Assembly: GCA_943371005.1 (NCBI GenBank)
Contig: CALRTB020000003.1
Span: 248,001 to 312,000, forward strand
Direction of reading: 5' to 3'
DNA from: MRBY01 sp943371005
GTDB taxonomy: Bacteria > Cyanobacteriota > Cyanobacteriia > Cyanobacteriales > MRBY01
Length of the DNA: 64,000 bases
Shown one piece after another: positions 35,914-43,960 of the stretch; position 1 is the first letter of the stretch, and the number at the start of each line of letters is the position of its first letter. Below the pieces are notes generated by a model. That model was not told the DNA's origin. It did no database searches and worked only from the letters and a program-made list of their open reading frames with translations. The translations under genes were made by a program, and so were the position numbers.

Positions 35914-37197
35914 TTAAAGAAAATCGCGTTTTAGGTAGGGCCGCAGTACCTCTGGCACCGCCACCGTCCCGTTGGGCTGTTGATAATTTTCTAGGATTGC
36001 CGCCATGGTGCGACCGATCGCCAAACCAGAACCATTGAGGGTATGGACAAACTGAGTCCCTTTTTTCCCTGCTTCCTTAAAGCGAATTCCCGCCCGTCGC
36101 GCTTGGAAATCATAGAAATTAGAACAACTAGAAATTTCCCGATAGGTCTCTGCGGAGGGGAGCCACACTTCTAGGTCATAGCATTTCCCGGCGCTGAATC
36201 CCAGGTCGCCGCTACAGAGTTCTAAGACACGGTAGGGCAATTTCAGGGCTTGGAGGATCGCCTCGGCATTGGCGACGAGTTTTTCGTGTTCTGCCGCCGA
36301 GGTTTCCGGCTGGACAAATTTCACCAGTTCCACCTTATTAAATTGGTGTAGTCGAATTAACCCACGGGTGTCTTTGCCGTAGCTGCCTGCTTCTCGCCGG
36401 AAACAAGGGGTGTAAGCACAATGGTAAATGGGCAAATTTTCGGCTTCGAGGATTTCATCACGGTAGAGATTCGTGACGGGCACTTCCGCAGTAGGGGTGA
36501 GCCAGAGATCATCATCGGCACAGCGGAAACTTTCCTCGGCAAATTTTGGCAACTGTCCTGTCCCGGTGAGGGAATCGCTATTGATCAGCACCGGAGGCAT
36601 CACTTCCACATAACCCGCCGCAATTTGCTGATCCAACATGAAATTAATCAAAGCCCGTTCTAGGGCCGCCCCTGCACCAACTAGACTCACGAAGCGACTC
36701 TGGGCCACCTTCACTGACCGAGCAAATTCGAGGATGCCAAGCTGTTCGCCAATTTCCCAGTGGGGCAAAATGTTGTCGTTGGTGGGCTTATGTTCTTCTC
36801 CCCAGCGGCGTACTTCGACATTTTCGGTTTCGTTAGCTCCCACAGGGGTGCTTTGATCCGGCAGATTGGGTAGGGCTAACAGCAGATTATAAATTTGGGC
36901 TTTGAGTTCTTTTTCTTGGGGTTCGAGGTCGGCAAGCTTTTGTTTAATCTCATTCCCCTCCGCTTTGAGGGTGGCAATTTCTTCGCCTTTGGGATCGGCA
37001 CCGCCCTTAATCTTTTGGCCGATGAGTTTACCGATTTCGTTGCTGCGGGCCTGGAGTTGGCTGCGATCGCCTTCGAGGGTACGTTGTTGAATATCAAGAT
37101 CAAGAATCGGTTGAATCGCGTATTCTCCCGCTTTACGGGCATCAAGACGTTCTTGGACAAGGGTCGGATTTTCGCGGAGGAGTTTAATGTCTAGCAC
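35914..37197 (-). CDS. serS: Seryl-tRNA synthetase
   Basis: 427 residues. The N-terminal coiled-coil arm that holds the tRNA long variable arm runs from about residue 30 to 100 (RSQLQARSNEIGKLIGQK onwards). Class II motifs follow: motif 2 in YTPCFRREAGSYGKDTRGLIRLHQFNKVEL and motif 3 in NGSGLAIGRTMAAILENYQ. It charges tRNA-Ser. The upstream region toward ndhD is shared with several short palindromes. Confidence 0.97.
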   Translation of the reverse strand: MLDIKLLRENPTLVQERLDARKAGEYAIQPILDLDIQQRTLEGDRSQLQARSNEIGKLIGQKIKGGADPKGEEIATLKAEGNEIKQKLADLEPQEKELKAQIYNLLLALPNLPDQSTPVGANETENVEVRRWGEEHKPTNDNILPHWEIGEQLGILEFARSVKVAQSRFVSLVGAGAALERALINFMLDQQIAAGYVEVMPPVLINSDSLTGTGQLPKFAEESFRCADDDLWLTPTAEVPVTNLYRDEILEAENLPIYHCAYTPCFRREAGSYGKDTRGLIRLHQFNKVELVKFVQPETSAAEHEKLVANAEAILQALKLPYRVLELCSGDLGFSAGKCYDLEVWLPSAETYREISSCSNFYDFQARRAGIRFKEAGKKGTQFVHTLNGSGLAIGRTMAAILENYQQPNGTVAVPEVLRPYLKRDFL

Positions 37198-37300
37198 GGA
37201 CTTTGCTTTGCTGCGGTTGAATCACCCAACATTATTCATGATGGGCTAGTAATAATCAATCGAATCCTGCTGGGTACTGTCTTTAGGGACACCCCTCTAA

Positions 37301-37480
37301 CTCCCCTCATAGGGGAGAATGGCACCCTCCACCTACGGCACCTCCCTTGAGAGAGGATCTTTTGAGGGGTTTTCCGGAATACTGGCTAATTGTCCCCTCC
37401 TGGGAGGGGTTACGGGTGGGTTATGCAGAAAGACTAGCCAACTTCCGCCTGGGGCACCTCTCTCTAGGGAAGATTTTTGG
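37301..37480. repeat. Cluster of short palindromic repeats upstream of ndhD
   Basis: Four related hairpin units lie in 180 bases: CTCCCCT-CAT-AGGGGAG at 37301-37317, GGCACCTCCCTTGAGAGAGGATC at 37337-37359, CCCCTCC-TG-GGAGGGG at 37394-37409, and GGCACCTCTCTCTAGGGAAGAT at 37453-37474. Units two and four share the frame GGCACCTC...AGAT/GGAT followed by a T-rich tail and GAGG, like the repeats at 32438-32498. They look like decayed copies of one small palindromic element, common in cyanobacterial intergenic DNA. Confidence 0.55.
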
Positions 37481-37608
37481 GGAGGATTGGCGATAGTTAT
37501 TGACTAACGACGAACTGATTGGGGATTACGACATATTGCGGAGAAAGCACACCTCTTTGGTATGATGCTGGGATTCTAAACATTTCTACATATAGAAGCG
37601 AACAACTC

Positions 37609-39261
37609 ATGGCACCAGATTTCCCATGGTTGACGGCAATCATTGCCCTGCCAGCTCTTTCGACCTTATTGATCCCGTTGCTTCCTGATAAAGAAGGAAA
37701 AACTGTACGCTGGTACGCCCTAATCGTCGGTTTAGTCGATTTTGCGCTGATGTGTTTTGCCTTTTGGCAACATTTTGACCCCCAAGCGACTGAGTTTCAA
37801 TTGGCAGAAAGTTATAGTTGGCTGCCGTCCCTGGGAATTCAGTGGAGTGTCGCAGTGGATGGCATCTCTGCGCCCCTCGTGCTCCTCGCCGGTTTTGTAA
37901 CAACCCTATCAATGTTTTCCGCCTGGCAAGTCAACCGACGACCCCGGCTTTTTTATGCCCTAATGTTGTTGCTGTATTCGGCGCAGATTGGGGTATTCGT
38001 CGCCAAGGATTTATTTTTGTTCTTCCTGATGTGGGAGATTGAACTGATCCCGGTGTATCTCCTGGTTTGTATTTGGGGAGGGAAACGCCGCCGTTATGCC
38101 GCGATGAAATTCCTGCTCTACACAGCTGCGGCTTCGATTTTTATTCTCGTGGCAGCCCTGGCCCTGAGCTTGAATCTGCCCGGTGGTCCGAACTTTGATT
38201 TTGGGGCGATCGCCCAACAGGATTATCCTCTGGGATTACAAATGTGGCTCTATGCGGGACTTTTAGTTTCCTTTGGCGTGAAGTTGGCGATTTTTCCGCT
38301 CCACACCTGGCTACCTGATGCCCATGGCGAAGCTTCATCCCCTGTATCAATGCTCCTGGCCGGCGTCCTTCTAAAAATGGGGGGCTACGGGTTAATGCGC
38401 TTCAATATGGAACTGCTGCCCGATGCCCACGTGCGGTTTGCGCCCCTTTTAGTCATTTTGGGGGTGGTCAATATCGTTTATGGCGCGTTTAGTTCCTTTG
38501 GCCAGACCAACATGAAACGCCGCCTCGCCTACTCCTCTGTGTCCCACATGGGGTTTGTCCTGATTGGCATTGCCTCCTTTACGGATTTGGGGATCAATGG
38601 GGCGATGCTACAAATGCTCTCCCACGGCTTGATTGCGTCGGTGCTCTTTTTCCTTGCTGGAGTCACCTATGACCGCACGAAGACAATGGTGCTTGCGGAA
38701 GTGGGGGGCCTCGGTCAGGTGATGCCCAAGGTTTTTGCGATGTTTACGGTGGGGGCTTTAGCTTCCCTGGCGCTACCGGGGATGAGTGGTTTTGTGGGAG
38801 AACTCTCGGTGTTTGTGGGCCTCGCCACCAGTGATACCTATAGCGCAACGTTCCGCACAATTACGGTTTTCCTCGCTGCCGTTGGCGTGATCCTGACGCC
38901 TATTTATCTGCTCTCGATGCTCCGGGAAATGTTCTACACCCGCGAAATGGATCTCAGTTGCGACCTCGGTCAACCGACCAATGTGGCGATCGCCGGCAAT
39001 TCCCCCGTGTGTTTTGGTAATGACTGCGTGCTACCGAGCAATGCCATCTACGAAGACGCCCGACCCCGGGAAATCTTTATCGCGACCTGCTTTACCGTCT
39101 TGATCATCGGGGTAGGACTTTATCCGAAACTGCTGATGCAAGTGTACGATGCGAAAACCCAAACCCTCAATACCAGCGTGCGTCAGGCCCAGGCGATCGC
39201 CCAGCAACCCAGTGAGCCCATCGCCGCTTTACAGGCCCCAGAATTGACCATGCCTCACTAG
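37609..39261 (+). CDS. ndhD: NDH-1 subunit 4 (NdhD, NuoM homologue)
   Basis: 550 residues from the ATG at 37609 (MAPDFPWLTAIIALPALSTL), the normal NdhD start; an upstream frame to 37519 has no family similarity. About 14 membrane helices are predicted. Conserved proton-channel residues appear in LFFLMWEIELIPVYLL (Glu), the HTWLPDAHGEASSPVSMLLAGVLLKMGGYG block and FGQTNMKRRLAYSSVSHMGF. NdhD is an antiporter-like subunit of the thylakoid NDH-1 complex for cyclic electron flow and respiration. The sequence looks like the NdhD1/D2 type, not the CO2-uptake NdhD3/D4 type, but paralogues are hard to separate by eye. Confidence 0.93.
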   Translation: MAPDFPWLTAIIALPALSTLLIPLLPDKEGKTVRWYALIVGLVDFALMCFAFWQHFDPQATEFQLAESYSWLPSLGIQWSVAVDGISAPLVLLAGFVTTLSMFSAWQVNRRPRLFYALMLLLYSAQIGVFVAKDLFLFFLMWEIELIPVYLLVCIWGGKRRRYAAMKFLLYTAAASIFILVAALALSLNLPGGPNFDFGAIAQQDYPLGLQMWLYAGLLVSFGVKLAIFPLHTWLPDAHGEASSPVSMLLAGVLLKMGGYGLMRFNMELLPDAHVRFAPLLVILGVVNIVYGAFSSFGQTNMKRRLAYSSVSHMGFVLIGIASFTDLGINGAMLQMLSHGLIASVLFFLAGVTYDRTKTMVLAEVGGLGQVMPKVFAMFTVGALASLALPGMSGFVGELSVFVGLATSDTYSATFRTITVFLAAVGVILTPIYLLSMLREMFYTREMDLSCDLGQPTNVAIAGNSPVCFGNDCVLPSNAIYEDARPREIFIATCFTVLIIGVGLYPKLLMQVYDAKTQTLNTSVRQAQAIAQQPSEPIAALQAPELTMPH

Positions 39262-39296
39262 CTTGTTTGATGTTTTCAATACAGTGACATCCCCAG

Positions 39297-39320
39297 TCCC
39301 CGATCCGTCGGGGATTTTTT
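39297..39320 (+). terminator. Terminator after ndhD
   Basis: TCCCCGA at 39297-39303, loop TCCG, TCGGGGA at 39308-39314, then six T. It lies 36 bases after the ndhD stop. Confidence 0.85.
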
Positions 39321-39341
39321 CGTACTTGCACCCCGTGGCGC

Positions 39342-39377
39342 AAAAAAATAGAAGCGCTTCCCAAGGGAAACACTTCT
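39342..39377 (-). terminator. Terminator of the first ferredoxin gene (minus strand)
   Basis: Read on the minus strand, AGAAGTGTTTCCC pairs with GGGAAGCGCTTCT (13 pairs, two of them G-T) across TT, then ATTTTTTT. It sits about 45 bases beyond the ferredoxin stop and faces the ndhD terminator. Confidence 0.85.
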
Positions 39378-39420
39378 AAATGTTCTATTTATCTAGTTGC
39401 CCAAGGTGGGCCGAGAAATT

Positions 39421-39714
39421 CTAGTAGAGTTCTTCCTCTTTGTTAGTTTCGATGGTGACATCAGATTGAGGATAAGCAATACAGGTCAGAACGTAACCCG
39501 CTTCAATTTGATCATCATCGAGGAAGGACTGTTCGGATTGGTCAACAGTACCGGAAACGATCTTACCAGCACAGGTGGAGCAAGCACCGGCACGGCAGGA
39601 TGCAGGAAGGTCATAACCAGCATCACCGGCGGAGTCTAGAATGTATTCATCATCGGGAGCGTCGTAGGATACTTCGCCGTCGGGAGTGATGAGTGTAACC
39701 TTATATGTAGCCAT
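39421..39714 (-). CDS. petF: [2Fe-2S] plant-type ferredoxin, copy 1
   Basis: 97 residues, exactly the size of photosynthetic ferredoxin. The four cluster cysteines are Cys40, Cys45, Cys48 (in SCRAGACSTCAGK) and Cys78 (in LTCIAYP). It carries electrons from photosystem I to FNR, nitrogen and sulfur assimilation enzymes, thioredoxin reductase and bilin reductases. AGAGGAA about 8 bases before the ATG is a good ribosome-binding site. It has a strong own terminator. The acidic composition and canonical C-terminus (NKEEELY) suggest this is the main ferredoxin. A second copy lies 363 bases upstream on the same strand. Confidence 0.95.
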   Translation of the reverse strand: MATYKVTLITPDGEVSYDAPDDEYILDSAGDAGYDLPASCRAGACSTCAGKIVSGTVDQSEQSFLDDDQIEAGYVLTCIAYPQSDVTIETNKEEELY

Positions 39715-40077
39715 TAGTGTTTCCTCTGGTGTAACAGGGTGTTTACAAGGATTTCATCCAGCTATTCGAGAGCGTGCTCGGGCCTAAGCCTTGGGCTACC
39801 CACTCAATGCCTTCTGAAATTGATGGATCATTTTCTGATGATAAAGGAAAACAAAAGAGAACGAATGTCGCATTAGGAATGAAGTTAGCCCACACACTTT
39901 ATATAAGACTGACTTATGTTTTTTTGAGCAATAAAATCAGGGCAATAGAAGAATCCCTATAGCTTGCAAATCCGGGTGCTTCAGCGACCTAAGTCATGGA
40001 ATGTGGTTATCGCCCCTTGTCATCTTCCTTCAAAACTGCATCAGGAATACTTATGCGATCGCCGCTGGATCGCCCAA
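39715..40077. other. Intergenic leader between the two ferredoxin genes
   Basis: 363 bases. On the minus strand TTATATAAAG near 39900 could be the -10 region of a promoter for ferredoxin copy 1, which would leave a leader of about 180 bases before its ATG. I cannot place a -35 box with confidence. One HIP1 site is at 40056. No RNA gene is recognised, and I see no terminator for copy 2. Confidence 0.35.
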
Positions 40078-40371
40078 TTAGTAGAGATCTTCCTCTTTGT
40101 GGGTCTCGATCACACAGTTAGATGTGGGGTAAGCAATGCAGGTGAGGACGTAACCCGCGGCCACCTGTTCGGGGCTGAGGAAATTTTGATCACTCTGGTC
40201 AACGGTGCCAGAGATGAGTTTTCCGGCACAACTGGAACAAGCCCCGGCCCGGCAGGAATAGGGAATATCGATGCCTTGGTTTTCAGCTTCATCGAGGATA
40301 TACATATCATCGGGAACGCTGATGGTATATTCGCCTTCGGGGGTCTTCAGAGTAACTTCGTAACTTGCCAT
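40078..40371 (-). CDS. [2Fe-2S] plant-type ferredoxin, copy 2
   Basis: 97 residues from the ATG at 40371; an in-frame start at 40392 adds seven residues. Cluster cysteines are Cys40, Cys45, Cys48 and Cys78, as in copy 1, with which it shares most of the core (CRAGACSSCAGK, SGTVDQS, AAGYVLTCIAYP). It differs in the first 40 residues and has a fifth cysteine, Cys86, in TSNCVIE near the C-terminus. No Shine-Dalgarno sequence is obvious. It probably arose by tandem duplication and may serve particular partners or conditions; the divergent neighbour is bvdR, 124 bases away. Confidence 0.93.
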   Translation of the reverse strand: MASYEVTLKTPEGEYTISVPDDMYILDEAENQGIDIPYSCRAGACSSCAGKLISGTVDQSDQNFLSPEQVAAGYVLTCIAYPTSNCVIETHKEEDLY

Positions 40372-40495
40372 TGCGGTAATGTAATTTTGCAACTAGGGTT
40401 TTCATTTTCCATTAAACCCGGTTGGGGGCCTTGGGAAAATACCTGGTGTTCCATCGGGATTCTGGGCAGTGTAGTTTGAGGTTGAAAATTAAACG

Positions 40496-41455
40496 ATGGC
40501 AAAAATTCGAGTGGGCATTGTCGGAACTGGTTACGCGGCCCAACGGCGGGCAGAAGCCTTTGTACGCGATGGGCGGACTACCTTAGTCGCTGTGGCGGGG
40601 CAATGGCAGCAAGCCCGGGAACAGTTCGCCAGCAACTATGATCTAGAGGCGATCGCCCACTGGGAAGACCTCATTCAGCGGGACGATCTTGATTTAATTG
40701 TGGTGTGTACGGTCAACCGACTCCATGGGGCGGTGGTACGGGCGGCCTTAGAAGCAGGCAAACATGTGGTGGTGGAATATCCTTTGTCCCTAGATCCCAC
40801 GGAGGGGGCGGAGTTGATTCAACTGGCCCAGGCGAAAAAACAACTCCTCCATGTGGAGCATATTGAACTGTTGGGGGGACTGCACCAAACGATTCGGCAG
40901 ACTTTACCGGAACTAGGCGAGATCACTTACGGCCATTACATTACCCTCGCTCCCAAAGCGAAAACCCTCCCCCACTGGACATATCATTACGAGGATTATG
41001 GTTTTGCCTTTGTGGCGGCTCTGTCACGGGTGAACCGATTGCTGGATCTTTTTGGCACGGTCGAAACAGTCACCGGGGCGGCCCAATTTCTCCCGGCAGA
41101 GTTGCCCGGCTATTATCAAAATTGTCTCTGTACAGCGCAACTAAAATTTCAAAGTGGTGTGATTGCCCACCTCACCTATGGCAAAGGAGTCTTGATCCCC
41201 AAAGGCGATCGCCGTTTTCAGATCTATGGCGAAAAAGGCACTTTAGAATTTAACGGCAACCAAGGCACTCTGACCCAAGGAGATCAACAAACAAACCTTG
41301 ATGCGGGCAGTCGGCGCGGCGTCTTTTTGCAGGATACGGTTGCGGTGTTGGATCATTTAACCGCAGACAAACCCCTTTATATTCAGCCAGAACAAAGCCT
41401 GTACGCCCTCCAGGTGGCCGCCCAAATCCAACAGACTGCCTTGGGCAAAACCTAA
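40496..41455 (+). CDS. bvdR: Biliverdin reductase
   Basis: 319 residues of the Gfo/Idh/MocA fold. It resembles the cyanobacterial BvdR known from Synechocystis in distinctive blocks: VGIVGTGYAAQRRAEAF, LLHVEHIELLGGLHQTIRQ, LSRVNRLLDLFGTV and GSRRGVFLQDT. BvdR reduces biliverdin IX alpha to bilirubin with NADPH, competing with or feeding back on phycobilin synthesis. N-terminal residues 1-120 bind NADPH. It is divergent from ferredoxin copy 2. Identification rests on remembered similarity to the Synechocystis enzyme. Confidence 0.85.
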   Translation: MAKIRVGIVGTGYAAQRRAEAFVRDGRTTLVAVAGQWQQAREQFASNYDLEAIAHWEDLIQRDDLDLIVVCTVNRLHGAVVRAALEAGKHVVVEYPLSLDPTEGAELIQLAQAKKQLLHVEHIELLGGLHQTIRQTLPELGEITYGHYITLAPKAKTLPHWTYHYEDYGFAFVAALSRVNRLLDLFGTVETVTGAAQFLPAELPGYYQNCLCTAQLKFQSGVIAHLTYGKGVLIPKGDRRFQIYGEKGTLEFNGNQGTLTQGDQQTNLDAGSRRGVFLQDTVAVLDHLTADKPLYIQPEQSLYALQVAAQIQQTALGKT

Positions 41456-41529
41456 ATATTTCTATGACTTCTCAGACTTCGGCCCAAGGCGCTCGATAAA
41501 ATAGAGTGATGATTTACCCTGGGAAAATT

Positions 41530-42162
41530 ATGGTTGCGTTGTTCTCTGCCCAACACAGGACAAAATTTTTCGGGCCGGTTTTGCTACTGACCTTGATGCT
41601 ACTGAGTAGTTGCGGTGGCAACAATCCCCCAGAAGAAGCCGTTGTCCCTGAGTCTCAACCTCTGCCCACGGAGGAGATCCCAGCGGAAAACGCGCCCCAA
41701 GTCCCCAACGCCAAAAATAACAATAACCTCCCCAAAGATAATCTGGTGGTGCAGGGGGAACCGATCCAGAATGCACCCGCTGACAGTGCTGCCCCCAAGA
41801 TCACCAGCAAAACGACCCTAGAGGCAGGGGCCTATTGCTATCGCACCGAAGAGCAGACCATCCAGGCGATCGCCGAATTACTCGTAGAACCCACAAACGA
41901 TGTCAGCGGCACGATCGAAGCCACGATCACCAACGACGAAGCAGGATACTACACTTCCTATAATCAGAGAATTGCCGGGGTTTTGGAGACAGAAACCCTG
42001 AGCGCTGCCGTCGTCACCAACATCGAAAATGATGTGCAAAACTCCCAGGAAACCTGGACGTTAAATCGGAATGTGTTTAGCAATGGCCGGGATGTGAACC
42101 TGAAGCGGGTGAGTTGCGAAGAAATTATCGCCCTCAAAGCCAACCGCAAAAACAGTCCCTAA
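41530..42162 (+). CDS. Putative lipoprotein, unknown function
   Basis: 210 residues from the ATG at 41530. A signal peptide with a lipobox, LLTLMLLSSC, predicts lipid attachment at the Cys. A Pro/Glu/Asn-rich linker of about 65 residues follows, then a compact domain starting near TLEAGAYCYRTEEQTIQAIAEL with two Cys (AYCYR and RVSCEE) that could form a disulfide. I do not recognise the domain. TAAAAT at 41498 may be a -10 box. The last 4 bases overlap the stop of the convergent pentad-repeat gene. Confidence 0.65.
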   Translation: MVALFSAQHRTKFFGPVLLLTLMLLSSCGGNNPPEEAVVPESQPLPTEEIPAENAPQVPNAKNNNNLPKDNLVVQGEPIQNAPADSAAPKITSKTTLEAGAYCYRTEEQTIQAIAELLVEPTNDVSGTIEATITNDEAGYYTSYNQRIAGVLETETLSAAVVTNIENDVQNSQETWTLNRNVFSNGRDVNLKRVSCEEIIALKANRKNSP

Positions 42163-42524
42163 TGGCTATGGTCATGGCTCGGTTCTGCCATTGGATCAGC
42201 GGCAGGCATGGTTGAATTTTCGCTCGGTAAACTGTGCTGGTGGGGTTGGTTGAGGGTCATATTTTGCCGCCCAAAGGAATACAGCCCCATGGAAACGGCC
42301 CCCACACTCAAAGCCCCCATGGAAACCAGGCCACAGGAAATCACCCCCATTGCCACAACCCCAAGAGAAATAATGCCGTGGGTGGCCACCCCAATGGCGA
42401 CAATACCGTGGGCAGAGATGCCAATCGCGATGGTGCCGTGGGCGGAAATACCAATGGAGAGAAATTTGGTTTTCGAGAGGGGAGACGGTTTGGTGAGTTG
42501 CTTTTCTGGATTAAAAGTGGTCAT
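42159..42524 (-). CDS. Glycine-pentad repeat protein with His/Met-rich C-terminal tail
   Basis: 121 residues. After a polar start, residues 25-85 form twelve consecutive five-residue units of the pattern G-hydrophobic-x-(A/S)-x (GISAH, GTIAI, GISAH, GIVAI, GVATH, GIISL, GVVAM, GVISC, GLVSM, GALSV, GAVSM, GLYSF). This regular period suggests a beta-helix or stacked-strand fold rather than a membrane helix, although the segment is hydrophobic. The 35-residue tail is rich in His and Met and ends in SHDHSH, a likely metal-binding end. No family name comes to mind. Neighbours are a DUF92 gene (same strand, upstream) and a copper cluster beyond it. Confidence 0.7.
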   Translation of the reverse strand: MTTFNPEKQLTKPSPLSKTKFLSIGISAHGTIAIGISAHGIVAIGVATHGIISLGVVAMGVISCGLVSMGALSVGAVSMGLYSFGRQNMTLNQPHQHSLPSENSTMPAADPMAEPSHDHSH

Positions 42525-42563
42525 CGGTACCGCACAAAATAATTTAAAAAGAGGATTTAAAAC

Positions 42564-43328
42564 TTAGAAAGTTACCGCCCAATATAACGAAGCTAAGGCG
42601 ATCGCCACCGTTGCTCCCACCAAAGTATTGAGAATATTCACCACCTCATTGGTGAGGACGGCAAATTTTTCCTGAATCGTCGCCCCGATCACGCTTTCGA
42701 TATTCGTTGCCACAAAGGCCGCCACCACACACCAAAAGATTCCCAAGACATCCATCAAACCAACCCCATATCCCACTAAGGCGATCGCCACCGAGGCAAC
42801 CACTCCGGCTAGGGTTCCTTCCAAGCTCACGGCTCCTTCCGTGCCCCTAGGGACAGCTTGAAAAGTGGTGATGAGGAATGTGCGTTTCCCGTAGGCTTTC
42901 CCCACTTCACTGGCGCTGGTATCCGAGAGCTTCGTGCAAAAACTGGCCACATAACCGAGCAACAGTAAGGACTGAATATTTTCCGGCGCAATTAAAGTTC
43001 CCAGGGCGCAAAGGGTGCCAATTAAGGCCGACCCCCAAACATTTTCTGGCCCCCGCAACCCACCCCGACCTTCGGCAATCCCAGCAGCTTCTTTGATATT
43101 TTTGCCAATTTTCGTGACGCCGACCCCCACCAGGAAATAGAACATCACAACGCCATAGCCCTGCCAACCCAAGCAACCCCAGACCAACACCCCCAACAGC
43201 CAAGCGTGGAGATAGCCCCAGGGGGTCAGTAATTTTTTCGGCACCAAAAAGGCAAGCAAAATCAGGGTTGAATTTAAGGCGATCGCCACGAGCCAGTTAT
43301 TTGTCAGAACGTCCATCACAAAAACCAA
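42564..43328 (-). CDS. DUF92 membrane protein, probable phytyl-phosphate kinase (VTE6 type)
   Basis: 254 residues with about seven membrane helices. DUF92 marks include TKIGKNIKEAAGIAEGRGGLRGPENVWGS and FCTKLSDTSASEVGKAYGKRTFLITT, followed by VPRGTEGAVSLEGTLAG, a signature shared with dolichol and phytol kinases that use CTP. Plant VTE6 and its cyanobacterial homologue phosphorylate phytyl phosphate to phytyl diphosphate for tocopherol and chlorophyll recycling. The function here is by family. It is upstream of the pentad-repeat gene by 39 bases and divergent from the DUF411 gene. Confidence 0.85.
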   Translation of the reverse strand: MVFVMDVLTNNWLVAIALNSTLILLAFLVPKKLLTPWGYLHAWLLGVLVWGCLGWQGYGVVMFYFLVGVGVTKIGKNIKEAAGIAEGRGGLRGPENVWGSALIGTLCALGTLIAPENIQSLLLLGYVASFCTKLSDTSASEVGKAYGKRTFLITTFQAVPRGTEGAVSLEGTLAGVVASVAIALVGYGVGLMDVLGIFWCVVAAFVATNIESVIGATIQEKFAVLTNEVVNILNTLVGATVAIALASLYWAVTF

Positions 43329-43393
43329 ACTTATTTTTCAATATCTTATTGAATCGCCTGACCCCGTTGACTTTCTAGCTGAGGGGAGAGTCT

Positions 43394-43948
43394 ATGATAA
43401 AAACAATTGTATTTGCAGTGTCAGTAATGGTGAAAAAATCTTGGTTTGCTGTCGGGGCGATCGCCTTTTTGCTTGGTATCGGGGGAGTTGCCGCCTTTAG
43501 TCAATCCCAGGCCCAGGGAGATCAACGCCGCCTTGTTGAAAGTCAAATACCGGTGCCTAGCCAGGCGATCGCCGCAGAAGTTTACCGGACGCCCACCTGC
43601 GGTTGTTGTGGTGCTTGGGTTGATCATGCCGAGGCTAATGGCTTTACCTTTACAGACAATATTCAGCCGGATATCACCGCCATCAAAGAACAATTCGGCA
43701 TCACCCCAGAACTCGCTTCTTGTCACACCACCGTCGCCAATGGCTATGTGTTTGAGGGTCATATTCCCGCCGCTGATATTCAACGGTTTTTAGCGAATCC
43801 GCCCGCTGATGTCGTCGGTTTGACTGTGCCAGGAATGCCCATCGGCTCTCCGGGGATGGAAGCGGGCGATCGCCAACAGGCTTACCAAGTTCTCGCGCTC
43901 CACAAAGATGGTACGACTTCTGTATTCCAAGAATATCCAGGTAACTAG
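43394..43948 (+). CDS. DUF411 metal-binding protein, exported
   Basis: 184 residues from the ATG at 43394, which has GAGGGGAGAG about 8 bases upstream; an ATG at 43427 is the alternative and starts closer to the signal sequence. A hydrophobic segment near residues 17-36 (WFAVGAIAFLLGIGGVAAF) anchors or exports it. The DUF411 domain opens EVYRTPTCGCCGAWVDHAEANG, where the CxCC cluster and a later Cys-His pair (ASCHTTV) are likely metal ligands. DUF411 proteins are often found with copper genes, as here: multicopper oxidase follows by 12 bases. Confidence 0.85.
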   Translation: MIKTIVFAVSVMVKKSWFAVGAIAFLLGIGGVAAFSQSQAQGDQRRLVESQIPVPSQAIAAEVYRTPTCGCCGAWVDHAEANGFTFTDNIQPDITAIKEQFGITPELASCHTTVANGYVFEGHIPAADIQRFLANPPADVVGLTVPGMPIGSPGMEAGDRQQAYQVLALHKDGTTSVFQEYPGN

Positions 43949-43960
43949 AGGACGCAGGCC

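Noticed and set aside
42208..42567. Plus-strand open frames opposite the pentad-repeat gene
   Set aside because: They arise from the repetitive codons of the minus-strand gene and mirror its period; low-complexity, no family.
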